Shown here one piece after another: positions 47,431 to 56,317 of a stretch of 64,000 nucleotides of DNA. The stretch is from Pseudarthrobacter oxydans (GTDB lineage Bacteria; Actinomycetota; Actinomycetes; Actinomycetales; Micrococcaceae): NCBI RefSeq assembly GCF_030812335.1, contig NZ_JAUSSN010000002.1, positions 186,001-250,000 of the forward strand. The letters are read 5' to 3'. The notes under the pieces are model-generated. The model was given only the letters and a program-made list of their open reading frames with translations, searched no databases and was not told the DNA's origin. How positions within the stretch are numbered: position 1 is the first letter of the stretch; each line of letters opens with the position of its first letter. Made by a program: the position numbers and the translations under genes.

Positions 47431-50400
47431 TTAGTTCCGGTTCTCGGGCGGCAGCGCGACCTGGAGCTTGCGGACCTTGCCGCGGCCGACGATGTAGCCG
47501 CGGCCCGGGATGAAGTCCGTGCTGACCCGGCCCAGCGACGTGCTGAGCAGGCTGTCGCCCTCGATGTCGCCCGGGTTGAGCAGCAGGCCCCGGCGGCCGG
47601 ATTTGAACGGCTGCGCGAGGGACCAGGCCGAGGACCAGGTGGACGTCTCGGATTCGCCCACCACCCACTGTTCGGCCTTGATCGAGGCGGTGACGAGCCG
47701 TTCGATCCCGGATTCCGCTCCCGTGTCCGTGAAGTCGGTCAGCCCCTCGATGAAGATCGCGAGCTTGCCCGGCGTGCCGGTGGAGTAGTCCACCAGCTCA
47801 TCGATGGCTGCCTCGACGTCGTCCGCGCCCACTACGGACCGGTCCCAGAGCTTCAGGGACGCCGCGGCGGAGCGGCGCGCGCCGATGTACAGCAGTTCGA
47901 CGCCGGGGTTGGAGCGGCGCAGCGCGTAGGCCAGGGTCACCAGGGCCACGGTTCGGCCGGAGCCGGGCGGGCCGGCCAGCAGCAGCGGGCCCTTGGCCAG
48001 GATCTCGGCGGGCTGGAGCGTCTCGTCGTCGACGCCGATCACCGGCAGGTCCGGGCTGCCGGCGGGCAGGATGTCGAGGTCGATCTGGTCCGGCAGTCGC
48101 TCGATCTGCGGGGCGCGTTCGACGCCCTGGCGCAGCATGGCCTCGGTGAGTTTGTGCACCTCGCGGGCCTGCACGGCCAGGTTGGAGTTGCCGCCGAGCA
48201 CCGCGAGCTGCACCTCCAGGTTTCCCAGCAGGCCGCGACCCGGAGGCGAGGCCTGGCCCAGGACGTCCTTGGGCACATCCATCGACAGGTAGTCGTCCTC
48301 GGAGGAGAGGCGCAGCACGAGCCGGCGCTGGATCGAGGCCAGCAGCGACGCCGGCACGGAGTTGGGCCGGTCCCCGCTGACCACGAGGTGGATGCCCAGC
48401 GGACGGCCGTCGGTGGCCAGCTGCAGGAAGATGTCCCACAGCGCCGAGAGCTTGCTGTATTCGTAGGCCTCGCGGAACGCGGACATGCCGTCCACCAGCA
48501 CAAAGATCCGTTTTTCCTCCGGCCGCTCCGCGAGCGTCCGGTACTCCACGATGGTCGACGCGCGGACTTCCGAATAGCGGGCCGCGCGGTCGTCGGCGAG
48601 GTCCCGGAGCCAGCGCAGCAGCCGGCCGACGCGTTCGACGTCGTCGCCGTTGATGATCTCCCCGACGTGCGGCAGCTCATCGAGCATCTTCAGCCCCGAG
48701 GAGCCGCAGTCGATGCCGTAGACATTCACCGGCCCGCCGCGCGGGGTGACCGCGGCGGCGATCGCGATGCCGCGCAGGGCCGCGGACTTGCCCGAGCCGC
48801 CGGTGCCGTAGATGGCCATGTTGCCGTCCCGGTCCGGCTCGTAGAAGACCGTGGGCTGGTCCTGGTGCGCCGGGTCGTCCGCCACTCCGAGGAGGAGCCG
48901 TTCGTCCGTGCGCGGGTTCGGCAGCCGGGAAAAGTCGTAGGTGGTGGCGAGTTCATCCAGCCAGGGCTTGCGCGGCGGGTCGATGGAGAGCACGTCGGCG
49001 GCCCTGATGATGTTGGCCGTCATCCGGGCGATGTCGTTCAGGCCCGCCGCCTCTTCCTTCACCGGGGTCTCGGGCGCCGGGGCGGCCCAGGCCGGGCCGG
49101 AGCCGAATGCCATCTCGACGATCTCGATCTGCGGCCGCTGCGGCTTCTCGGTGGTCCAGCCGCCGGCGTATCCGGTCTGGAAACCCTGGATCCGGCCGGG
49201 GCCGGTCTTGGCGGCGCCGCGTCCGGGAATGGACGGGTCGAAGTAGGCAGCCGTCGGCACGCCGAGGATGTCGATCGCATCATCCACGTCGGCCATCCGC
49301 AGCGCCACGCGCAGGTTGGTGTTGGCGCGCAGGCTTTCCTTGATCACGCCGGCCGGGCGCTGGGTGGCCAGGATCAGGTGCAGGCCCAGGGACCGACCGC
49401 GGGCGGCGACGTCCACCACACCGTCGACGAACTCCGGCACCTCGGTGGCGAGGGCGGCGAACTCGTCCACGATGATGATCAGGTACGGCGGGGCCTCCGG
49501 ATCCGCTTCGCGCTGGAGTTCCAGCAGGTCCTTGGCCTTTTTCCGGTTCAGCAGCCGTTCCCGGTGGTGCAGCTCGGCCCGCAGCGAGGTCAGCGCGCGG
49601 CGGACCAGGTGCGGGGAGAGGTCGGTGACCAGGCCCACGGTGTGCGGCAGGTGCAGGCAGTCCGCGAACGCGGCGCCGCCCTTGTAGTCGACGAAGAGGA
49701 AGCTCACCCGGTCCGGGCTGTAGGCCGCGGCCATGCCCATCACCCAGGACTGCAGGAACTCGGACTTGCCGGCGCCGGTGGTGCCGCCGACCAGGGCGTG
49801 CGGGCCCTCGTTCTTGAGGTCGAGGTAGAGCGGTTCGATGCCCTTGGAGCCGACCAGGGCCCGGAGCGTGCCGTTGTCCTTGCGGTTGGGCACGGCGGAG
49901 GCCCGGACCGAGTTGTTTTCGGTCCAGCGCTCGGCCACGGCCGCCGGGTTGTCCAGGAAGTCCTTGCCGATCAGGGTCGCGTAGGACACGGCGCGCGGCA
50001 GGTCGGAGTCGTCCTCCAGCGGCTTGCCGACGTCGACGACGGGTGTCAGCATGCGGGCCAGCTGGGCGGCGAGGCCGGCGTCGAGGCTTTCGCAGCTCAC
50101 CGGGAAGGTGTGACGGCCGAGCCGGACCTGGCCGGTGGTGGTGCCGTGGTCGCCGTCGACGGCCATAAAGTCCCGGCAGGCGGCCGGCAGCTGCTGCACC
50201 GAGGACGCCACCCACATCACATGCACGCCGGAGTCCGGGCCCCGCTCAAGGACCCGGGTGAGCCGCCCGCGGTCCACCGGGGCGTCGTCCTCGACGACGA
50301 CCAGCACGGTGGGCAGCAGCGGTTCCGGAAGGTCCGTGCCGAGCGGGTCGACGCCGGGCCGCAGGGCCGGGCGCGGGGTCTGGGAGCCGGCCTCCCGCTG

Positions 50401-51876
50401 GTCGATCAGGTCTTCCAGCCGGGACAGCAGGGCCGAGCCGCCCGCGGGGCCGGCGGCGAGGTGGTCGCCGCTGAGCGGGCTGTGGCCGGAGCCGACGTGC
50501 GGGAGCCACTGCAGCCATTCCCAGCGTTCCTTCGACTGCGCCGAGGTGATGGCGGCCAGGACCACTTCCGCGGGCGAGTGCAGGCCGACGAGCTGCAGGA
50601 CCATGCCGCGGGCGACGTCGTCGACGAGCCCCCGGGTTCCGGCGAGGCCGAAGGACCCGGCGGAGCGCAGCTGCGAGACGACCGGCACGCCTTCGATGTC
50701 CCGGAACTGCGCCATGCACTCCTGGATTTCGGTCATGTATTCGGCCTCGGTGTCGTTGCTGTTGGGCTCCTCGAACTGGATCCGCGAGGGCGAAGTGCCC
50801 AGGCCGAAGCGCAGGCCCAGGAAGCCGGTGTGCTCGGGCCGGTGGGTCCAGAGCAGCGGGCCGAGCTTGTAGATCGAGTCGACCGTGTCGCTGACCGAGG
50901 GTGCTTCCTGCAGCCGGACGGAGCGTTCCACGTTCTGCAGCCGGGTTATGTCGGTCCGGAAGGCGGCCATGGACTCGCGAAACTGCTTGAGCTGTTCCTT
51001 TTTCTCCCGCTTGGCCTGCAGCTTCTGGTCCACGTAATGGCCCACGATGAACAGCGGCATCATCAGCATGAACACGACCGAGAGCACGTTCTGCGTGACG
51101 GCGAACAGGATGCCGCCCATCATCAGCGGCGCGAGCAGCATGATGTACGGGAACGCGTGGTGCTCCTGGCGTTTGGGCCCGGCCGGGAGCATCCGTTTCT
51201 GCAGCTCGAACCGGGGCACCACGCGCGGCGAGCGGTTGAAGTCGATCAGCGGCGAGCTCGGGGCGGAACTGTGTCCGGTGCCGAGTGAGACCACCGAGAC
51301 GGTGGTGTCGCCCAGGGCCACGGTGTCCGAGGAGTTCAGTGTGGCGCGGGTGACCGGCAGCCCGTCCATCAGCAGACCGTTGGCCGAATTCGTGTCCACA
51401 ATCTCGACCGTCTCGCCGACCGTGATGCGGGCGTGCCGCTTGGAGGTCAGCGGGTCCGTGAGCCGGATGTCGACGTCGCGGTCACGGCCGATGTAGCTGG
51501 TGCCCGACGGCAGCGAGAATTCGCGCCCGACGTCGGGCCCGGACAGCACGCGCAGCGTCGCCGCCGCCGGTCCCCGGGTCGCGCCGGGCGTCGCGAACTG
51601 CTCACTGAGCTGGGTCAGGGAGACGATGGAGCCCGGCCGCAGCCCGGATTCGAGCAGGTTGTCCGTGCGGTCCAGGATGCTGCCCTTCATGCCGCCGGCG
51701 GCGAAGGCTTCCTCGATGCTCAGGGACAGATTCGACGGCGGAGGGGTCCCCCGCCGTGCCGGATCGGCCGCCCAGAGCTGGGTGGCGATGTCCGCCACGG
51801 TGGCGAGCCCGTCAACGGTGACGGCGAGGTCTTTGGCCTCGGCCGGGTCGCGGCGCAGCGTCAGTCGGATTCTCAC
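47431..51876 (-). CDS. EssC-like FHA/FtsK-SpoIIIE ATPase (type VII secretion motor family)
   Basis: A 1481-residue protein. The N-terminal ~95 residues resemble a ubiquitin/YukD- or FHA-like fold. A clear FHA domain follows (about 105-205: SYIGRDRDVDIRL, TSKRHARI, NSANGLLMDG). Two membrane segments lie about 240-285. Three ATPase modules follow: Walker A GGTTGAGKSEF (~700) with Walker B LIIIVDEFAAL; GTGGSGKSAA (~1020) with FVLVDGMSAF; GPPGSGRTVA (~1300). This order is that of EssC/EccC secretion motors. It is the last gene of the nine-gene operon, with a four-base overlap to the gene before it. No WXG100 gene is nearby. Confidence 0.9.
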   Translation of the reverse strand: MRIRLTLRRDPAEAKDLAVTVDGLATVADIATQLWAADPARRGTPPPSNLSLSIEEAFAAGGMKGSILDRTDNLLESGLRPGSIVSLTQLSEQFATPGATRGPAAATLRVLSGPDVGREFSLPSGTSYIGRDRDVDIRLTDPLTSKRHARITVGETVEIVDTNSANGLLMDGLPVTRATLNSSDTVALGDTTVSVVSLGTGHSSAPSSPLIDFNRSPRVVPRFELQKRMLPAGPKRQEHHAFPYIMLLAPLMMGGILFAVTQNVLSVVFMLMMPLFIVGHYVDQKLQAKREKKEQLKQFRESMAAFRTDITRLQNVERSVRLQEAPSVSDTVDSIYKLGPLLWTHRPEHTGFLGLRFGLGTSPSRIQFEEPNSNDTEAEYMTEIQECMAQFRDIEGVPVVSQLRSAGSFGLAGTRGLVDDVARGMVLQLVGLHSPAEVVLAAITSAQSKERWEWLQWLPHVGSGHSPLSGDHLAAGPAGGSALLSRLEDLIDQREAGSQTPRPALRPGVDPLGTDLPEPLLPTVLVVVEDDAPVDRGRLTRVLERGPDSGVHVMWVASSVQQLPAACRDFMAVDGDHGTTTGQVRLGRHTFPVSCESLDAGLAAQLARMLTPVVDVGKPLEDDSDLPRAVSYATLIGKDFLDNPAAVAERWTENNSVRASAVPNRKDNGTLRALVGSKGIEPLYLDLKNEGPHALVGGTTGAGKSEFLQSWVMGMAAAYSPDRVSFLFVDYKGGAAFADCLHLPHTVGLVTDLSPHLVRRALTSLRAELHHRERLLNRKKAKDLLELQREADPEAPPYLIIIVDEFAALATEVPEFVDGVVDVAARGRSLGLHLILATQRPAGVIKESLRANTNLRVALRMADVDDAIDILGVPTAAYFDPSIPGRGAAKTGPGRIQGFQTGYAGGWTTEKPQRPQIEIVEMAFGSGPAWAAPAPETPVKEEAAGLNDIARMTANIIRAADVLSIDPPRKPWLDELATTYDFSRLPNPRTDERLLLGVADDPAHQDQPTVFYEPDRDGNMAIYGTGGSGKSAALRGIAIAAAVTPRGGPVNVYGIDCGSSGLKMLDELPHVGEIINGDDVERVGRLLRWLRDLADDRAARYSEVRASTIVEYRTLAERPEEKRIFVLVDGMSAFREAYEYSKLSALWDIFLQLATDGRPLGIHLVVSGDRPNSVPASLLASIQRRLVLRLSSEDDYLSMDVPKDVLGQASPPGRGLLGNLEVQLAVLGGNSNLAVQAREVHKLTEAMLRQGVERAPQIERLPDQIDLDILPAGSPDLPVIGVDDETLQPAEILAKGPLLLAGPPGSGRTVALVTLAYALRRSNPGVELLYIGARRSAAASLKLWDRSVVGADDVEAAIDELVDYSTGTPGKLAIFIEGLTDFTDTGAESGIERLVTASIKAEQWVVGESETSTWSSAWSLAQPFKSGRRGLLLNPGDIEGDSLLSTSLGRVSTDFIPGRGYIVGRGKVRKLQVALPPENRN

Positions 51877-52649
51877 GCTTCGTCGGCTCCAGTCAGTTCT
51901 TCGGTGTGCTTTTCAGCGGGCTGCTTTACAGCGCTCTGCTTTTCAGCGGTCTGCTCTACGGTGTCGTGCTTTTCAAGCAGGTAAAGGTCCGCGGGGGTCA
52001 CCAGGTGCGACGTGACGGCGTGTTCCACGAGCCGCGCGCGGCGGTTGGTGGCAAGTTTCCCGCCGCCGCCCCGCAGGCCGGCGACCCCCACCTTGTCGAG
52101 CTTGTCGCACACGTTGTCCAGCTTTCTGTTGAACCGGGTCAGTGCCCAGCCCAGGGTTTTGGCGGCGTCGGCCGAGGACGGGATGGCGCTGAAGCCGGTC
52201 CCTTCCCGGCGCAGCATGGGTTCGGCGAGGGCCACGATCAGTGCCTTCTGCGAGGTGGTGAAGAGCACGGGGCCGATCGTGGTGTCACCGCCGCTGTCCT
52301 CGTCGCGGGCTTGTTGCCGGAAGGCGGGGGTCCGCAGGTGCGCGGCGAACTCGTAGGTGGTGGGGCCCGCGGTGAAAATGACGTTGGTGTGGCTGAAGAC
52401 CAGCGGAATCCGGGCGCCCGGAGCCAGCCACGCCTGCATCCCACCGGAAGCATCGGCGATGGTCGCGGAGAGCATGCTGCCGACGTTGCTCAGCCACCAG
52501 ATGCCGTCGTACCGGGCGATCTGCAGGAACTGCCGGTGCAGGTACGGGTTGTCGTCCACCTCGAGGTCGCCTTCGCGGCCGATGCTGAAGATGTCCTCGT
52601 CCGAGGGTTCATGCCACTCGCCGCAGAAATCTATTGCCAGATCCCCCAT
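51873..52649 (-). CDS. FHA-like domain plus winged-helix-like protein
   Basis: A 258-residue protein. The first ~110 residues look like a divergent FHA domain (SIGREGDLEVDDNPYLHRQFLQI, then an NVGSMLSATI loop). The second part (about 150-235) has an effector-like helical region, GWALTRFNRKLDNVCDKLDKVGV, with TNRRARLVEHAV, resembling a winged helix. The C-terminal tail is five pentapeptide repeats from the 15-bp array at 51906-51980. Its stop overlaps the EssC-like ATG by four bases. It may read kinase-phosphorylated partners; the role is inferred. Confidence 0.7.
   Translation of the reverse strand: MGDLAIDFCGEWHEPSDEDIFSIGREGDLEVDDNPYLHRQFLQIARYDGIWWLSNVGSMLSATIADASGGMQAWLAPGARIPLVFSHTNVIFTAGPTTYEFAAHLRTPAFRQQARDEDSGGDTTIGPVLFTTSQKALIVALAEPMLRREGTGFSAIPSSADAAKTLGWALTRFNRKLDNVCDKLDKVGVAGLRGGGGKLATNRRARLVEHAVTSHLVTPADLYLLEKHDTVEQTAEKQSAVKQPAEKHTEELTGADEA
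51906..51980 (-). repeat. 15-bp tandem array, five units
   Basis: Units at 51906, 51921, 51936, 51951 and 51966 (plus strand GTGCTTTTCAGCGGG, CTGCTTTACAGCGCT, CTGCTTTTCAGCGGT and so on), encoding K/E/Q-rich pentapeptides such as EKQSA, VKQPA, EKHTE. Confidence 0.9.
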
Positions 52650-52682
52650 AATCCGTGCCTTTCTGGAAAGTCGTTGGTGCTG

Positions 52683-54398
52683 CTAGTTCGGGACGCAGGC
52701 GATGGAATCCGGGCCCAGCGGCGAGGAAGCCCCGTCGCTGCGGACGATCATGACCTGGATGCAGCTGGGTTCGGCCGGGTTCGCCGCGATCTCAGCGGCC
52801 GGCCCGGCGGACGACTGGTACTCTCCTCCGCCTTTGAGCGTGTGGACCCGCCATTTATAGCTGTCGCCGGTTTTCGGCTGCGGGTTGGTCCAGGTGAAGC
52901 TGACCTTCCCGGCCGGACCGGCAGCCCCGGCGAGCCCGGTGACGTCCGGCACGGTGCCGTTGTCCAGGGCGTCCGCGGGCGGTTTGCTGACCTGGTCCAT
53001 GGCTTTCGGCGCCGGCTCGGGCCGGGTGGTGCCGGCCACAACCCCGAGGGCGACGGCGGCCACCAGGATGGTGCCGCCGACAATGGAGAGCAGCAGCTTG
53101 CGGCGGCCGTGGCCCGCCGGCTGCTCCCCCGCACCCTCGTCCCCGTCGCCGGCGGGAGCCGCCGCGCTGGAACGGTTGACCGTGGCCGCCAGGTCGTCCT
53201 CGGGTGCGGTGTCACGGATGGCGGGATTCCGGCCGCCGGCCGGGGCGCCTGCGGTCCGGCCGCCGGGGGCAACGAAGCCGGGCAGCGCCGGGCGCTGGAC
53301 CGTTGAATCATTGGAAGCGGTTGCCTGGTTGTGAGCAGTTGCGTTGTTGAAAGGGGCGCCGTTGTTGAAGGTCGTGGCGTTGTCGGGAGTGGAACCCGTG
53401 TCCGTGCCGGGGAACCTGGCCGGGAAGGTGGGGGCGTTGCCGGTGGCGTCCGGATCGATCGCGGCGACGCTGCGGACCCTGGTTTCCTCGAAGCCGTCGT
53501 CCGGCTGGTTGTCCTCGGTCCGCGGCTCCTCCAGGACTTCGAACGACGTCACGGAGAGGTTCAGTTCGGCCTGGATCCGCTGCAGGGCCAGCGCGAAGGC
53601 GTGCGCCGAGGAGTAGCGGGAGGAATCGGACTTGGCCATCGCCGTCGAGAGCGCCAGTTCCAGGGATTCCGGCACGTCGGCGCGGCCCAGTTTCGGCACC
53701 GGCAGATTGGTGATCCGTGAGATCAGCTCACGCTGGGAGTTGTCCGCCCCCGGCAGCACAAACGGGGACCGTCCGGCCAGCAGGGTGTAGAGCGTGGCGC
53801 CGAGCGCCCAAACGTCCACCAGGACCCCGTCGACATGGTGGCCGGTGAACTGCTCCGGCGGGGACCACGGGATGGACATGCCCGCGTCCTCGTCCGTGTC
53901 CCCGGCCAGGGTGCCGGAGATGCCGAAGTCCGTCAGGGCGGGCCGGTTGTAGTCCGTGACCAGGATGTTGGCGGGCTTGATGTCCCGGTGGGCGATCCCG
54001 GCCCGGTGGGCGGTCTCGACGGCGGACGCCACCTGGATTCCGATGGCCAGGACCTCGTCCACGCTGAAACGCTGCCGCCGGTAGCGGACGTCCAGGCTGG
54101 GCCGGGAGCAGTACTCCATGGCGAGGTAGGAATGCCCGGAATCGGTGATCTCGGCTTCGAAGATCGTCACGATGTACGGGTGCGAGGACAGCTGCGCCAT
54201 GAGGTTGGCTTCAGATTCGAAGCGGCGGCGGGCGCCTTCGGTTTTCAGATCCGAGAGCAGCACCTTGACGGCCACCTTGCGGCGCGGCCGGTCCTGTTCG
54301 TAGAGATAGACATCGGAGAAGCCGCCGGAGCCGAGCAGGCTGATGTAGGTGAAGCCCGGGATGACTGGCGGCGGGGCTACGGGCCGTTTTGAACTCAC
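52683..54398 (-). CDS. Transmembrane Ser/Thr protein kinase (PknB-like, FN3-type extracellular domain)
   Basis: A 571-residue kinase. The glycine loop is LGSGGFSDVY (22-31), Lys45 in VAVKVL, catalytic Asp139 and Lys141 in HRDIKPAN, and DFG at 157-159, so it should be active. A low-complexity Asn/Thr/Pro linker (about 290-430) leads to one TM (about 435-455) and an extracellular FN3-like domain (VSFTWTNPQPKTGDSYKWRV). PASTA repeats, common in PknB, are absent. GTG at 54398 overlaps the preceding stop (GTGA). Partners are the PP2C and FHA proteins of the same operon. Confidence 0.93.
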   Translation of the reverse strand: MSSKRPVAPPPVIPGFTYISLLGSGGFSDVYLYEQDRPRRKVAVKVLLSDLKTEGARRRFESEANLMAQLSSHPYIVTIFEAEITDSGHSYLAMEYCSRPSLDVRYRRQRFSVDEVLAIGIQVASAVETAHRAGIAHRDIKPANILVTDYNRPALTDFGISGTLAGDTDEDAGMSIPWSPPEQFTGHHVDGVLVDVWALGATLYTLLAGRSPFVLPGADNSQRELISRITNLPVPKLGRADVPESLELALSTAMAKSDSSRYSSAHAFALALQRIQAELNLSVTSFEVLEEPRTEDNQPDDGFEETRVRSVAAIDPDATGNAPTFPARFPGTDTGSTPDNATTFNNGAPFNNATAHNQATASNDSTVQRPALPGFVAPGGRTAGAPAGGRNPAIRDTAPEDDLAATVNRSSAAAPAGDGDEGAGEQPAGHGRRKLLLSIVGGTILVAAVALGVVAGTTRPEPAPKAMDQVSKPPADALDNGTVPDVTGLAGAAGPAGKVSFTWTNPQPKTGDSYKWRVHTLKGGGEYQSSAGPAAEIAANPAEPSCIQVMIVRSDGASSPLGPDSIACVPN

Positions 54399-56317
54399 GG
54401 GATCTCCTCAAAGCGCAGCGAGATGCCGTCGCCGACTTCCGCGATGTCGCCGTCGAGCAGGATCGCCATCTCGCCCTGGGCCAGCCGGCGCGGGGGCTGG
54501 CCCTCGCGGACCAGCACGGTGCCGTTGGTGGCCTTGAGGTCGCACAGCATGACGTGCCAGCCTTCGAGCCGGACCTCCACATGCGAGCGGGAAATGTCCC
54601 CGCTCGGGCTTGCCACCTGGATCAGTTTGGGCATCACGGCGCCCTGGACGCGCGAGACCGAGGGCTGGCGTCCCACGATGAGTGACTGGTCCAGATCGAT
54701 CAGCTCGCCGGTGGACAGGCGCATCCGGCCCAGGCGGGGCCGCCGGACCTGGACGCCGTCGCCGGGCAGCGGCTGGCCGCAGCGGCCGCACTGGGAGTAG
54801 GTGGAGGGGTTGGCGTGGCCCTGCGGGCAGACCCGGGCCAGCACCATGGGCCCGGTGGCCGGTTCGGTTGCCGTTCCGGTGGACGGGCGCTGGGCGCCGG
54901 CCGGCCGCGGACCTGCCCCTGCGAACTCGCTCTTCATGATCGTCTGGCCGTCGTGGTCGGCATCCGCTTCGGGCTGCGGGTCAGACAGTTGCAGGGCAGG
55001 ACGTTGCAGGACAGGCGGGTGCAGGGCAGGCGGCTGCGGAGCCGACGGCGGCAGCGCCGCGACCGCCGCGGGCACAGGCGCCAACGCCGGCGGGGACGCC
55101 TGGGACGCCTGGGACATCTGGGACGCCTGGGTCGCTTGGGACCGTCGGTCGCCGCCGGTGTGCCAGGGGACGGAGTCGATCAGCCCGGTGGGCAGCGCCG
55201 GGCGCGGCGGTCCTGACGGTTCCGGCGCGGGCGGTTCCGGCGCGGGGGCGGGGGCGGGTTCGGGTTCTGCGGCCTCCTGCGCGTCGGCCGGAGCCGGCTC
55301 TGCGCCGGCGGGCTCGGTGCTGGCGGAGCCGGTGCTGGTGGAGCCTGCGGCGGACTCGACGGCGGGTTCGGCGTCGGGGTCCTCGCGGACGGCGGCGTCT
55401 TCGATGTTGCGCATCACCGTCTGTTCCCAGAGGTGGTCGTAGCTGCCGGTGGGCTCCTGTTCGGCTGGCTCCGGTGCCGCGGCCGGCTGCTCCGCGGACG
55501 GTTCTGGTTCCCTCACGGCTGTTGCCGGTTCGGCGTCGTGCGCCGGTGCCGGTTCAGGTTCGGGGACTGGTTCCGGTTCACCGTGCAGGGTTCCGTCCAG
55601 CTCGAGGTCCCCATCGGGGAACTCCAGCACGGTCTCCGCGGAGGCGCCGTGCTCGCTGAGCTCGGCCGCGATGTCTGCTTCGGCGGCCGCGAGGACTTCG
55701 TCGTCCACCGCAGCGTCGTCTGTCGCTGCTGCTTCGGCCACCGCCCCGGCGTCCGAAGCAGCCGGATCGGCCACAACGGCAGTGGCCGCCGTGGCAGGGA
55801 TCGAAGGAACCGCCGGCACGGCCGCACCGGTGAAGTCCACCCGCAGGCTTTGGAGCAGGACAACCCCGTCAGCCAGGGGCAGGTCCGCCGCGGCGCCGGA
55901 GGTCCGTGCGGCGCCGGAATTCCCTGCGGTGTCGGCAGCGGGGACGGTCAGGCTGAATCCGTTGGCCGCCGCGAAGCGCCGTTCCGCCCAGGTGGTGACC
56001 TCCCGGCCGCTCAGTTCCAACGGGCCGGAGGGCAGGTCCACGGTGAGGTCGATCTCGCCGCGCAGGAACACCTGGATGGGGCCCCGGCGTGCCACGATCG
56101 CGAACCACGGCAGCCTGGCGAGCGAACCGCCCGAGGCCGACGACACGGCGTCGAGCACCTCGTGTGCCTCGGGGCCGGTGGCCAGCAGCTCCCACAGTGA
56201 GTCCACCAGGGCCGGCGCGGTGTCCGGGCGCAGCAGCACCACGGTTCCGGAGCGCACCACACCGAGCCAGCTGCCGGGTGTGTAGCGCGCAGCAGCGGCG
56301 GGGTTACTTGCCATCAT
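54395..56317 (-). CDS. Zinc-ribbon/FHA domain protein with long Pro/Glu/Ala-rich linker
   Basis: A 640-residue protein. An N-terminal ~150-residue domain of unknown type (GSWLGVVRSGTVVLLRPD) is followed by an acidic E/P/A-rich linker with tandem arrays (9-bp and 15-bp units), a zinc ribbon (CPQGHANP...CGRCGQPL, about 510-535), and a C-terminal FHA domain (about 540-635: IVGRQPS, SRSHVEVRLEG, LKATNGTVLV) with intact Arg/Ser/His/Asn phosphothreonine-binding residues. ATG at 56317 is supported by AAGGA; a second ATG follows at 56314. Overlaps PP2C by 14 bases. Confidence 0.85.
   Translation of the reverse strand: MMASNPAAAARYTPGSWLGVVRSGTVVLLRPDTAPALVDSLWELLATGPEAHEVLDAVSSASGGSLARLPWFAIVARRGPIQVFLRGEIDLTVDLPSGPLELSGREVTTWAERRFAAANGFSLTVPAADTAGNSGAARTSGAAADLPLADGVVLLQSLRVDFTGAAVPAVPSIPATAATAVVADPAASDAGAVAEAAATDDAAVDDEVLAAAEADIAAELSEHGASAETVLEFPDGDLELDGTLHGEPEPVPEPEPAPAHDAEPATAVREPEPSAEQPAAAPEPAEQEPTGSYDHLWEQTVMRNIEDAAVREDPDAEPAVESAAGSTSTGSASTEPAGAEPAPADAQEAAEPEPAPAPAPEPPAPEPSGPPRPALPTGLIDSVPWHTGGDRRSQATQASQMSQASQASPPALAPVPAAVAALPPSAPQPPALHPPVLQRPALQLSDPQPEADADHDGQTIMKSEFAGAGPRPAGAQRPSTGTATEPATGPMVLARVCPQGHANPSTYSQCGRCGQPLPGDGVQVRRPRLGRMRLSTGELIDLDQSLIVGRQPSVSRVQGAVMPKLIQVASPSGDISRSHVEVRLEGWHVMLCDLKATNGTVLVREGQPPRRLAQGEMAILLDGDIAEVGDGISLRFEEIP
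54988..55032 (-). repeat. 15-bp tandem array, three units
   Basis: Units at 54988, 55003 and 55018 (plus strand GTTGCAGGGCAGGAC and variants), encoding (A/V)L(H/Q)xP-like repeats in the linker. Confidence 0.85.
55095..55139 (-). repeat. 9-bp tandem array, five units
   Basis: GACGCCTGG-type units repeated five times, encoding QAS/QMS/QAT triplets in the linker of the FHA protein. Confidence 0.85.

Noticed and set aside
48154..51288. 1044-codon open frame opposite the EssC-like gene
   Set aside because: It mirrors a gene with clear ATPase motifs; the antisense product has no motif and biased residues.
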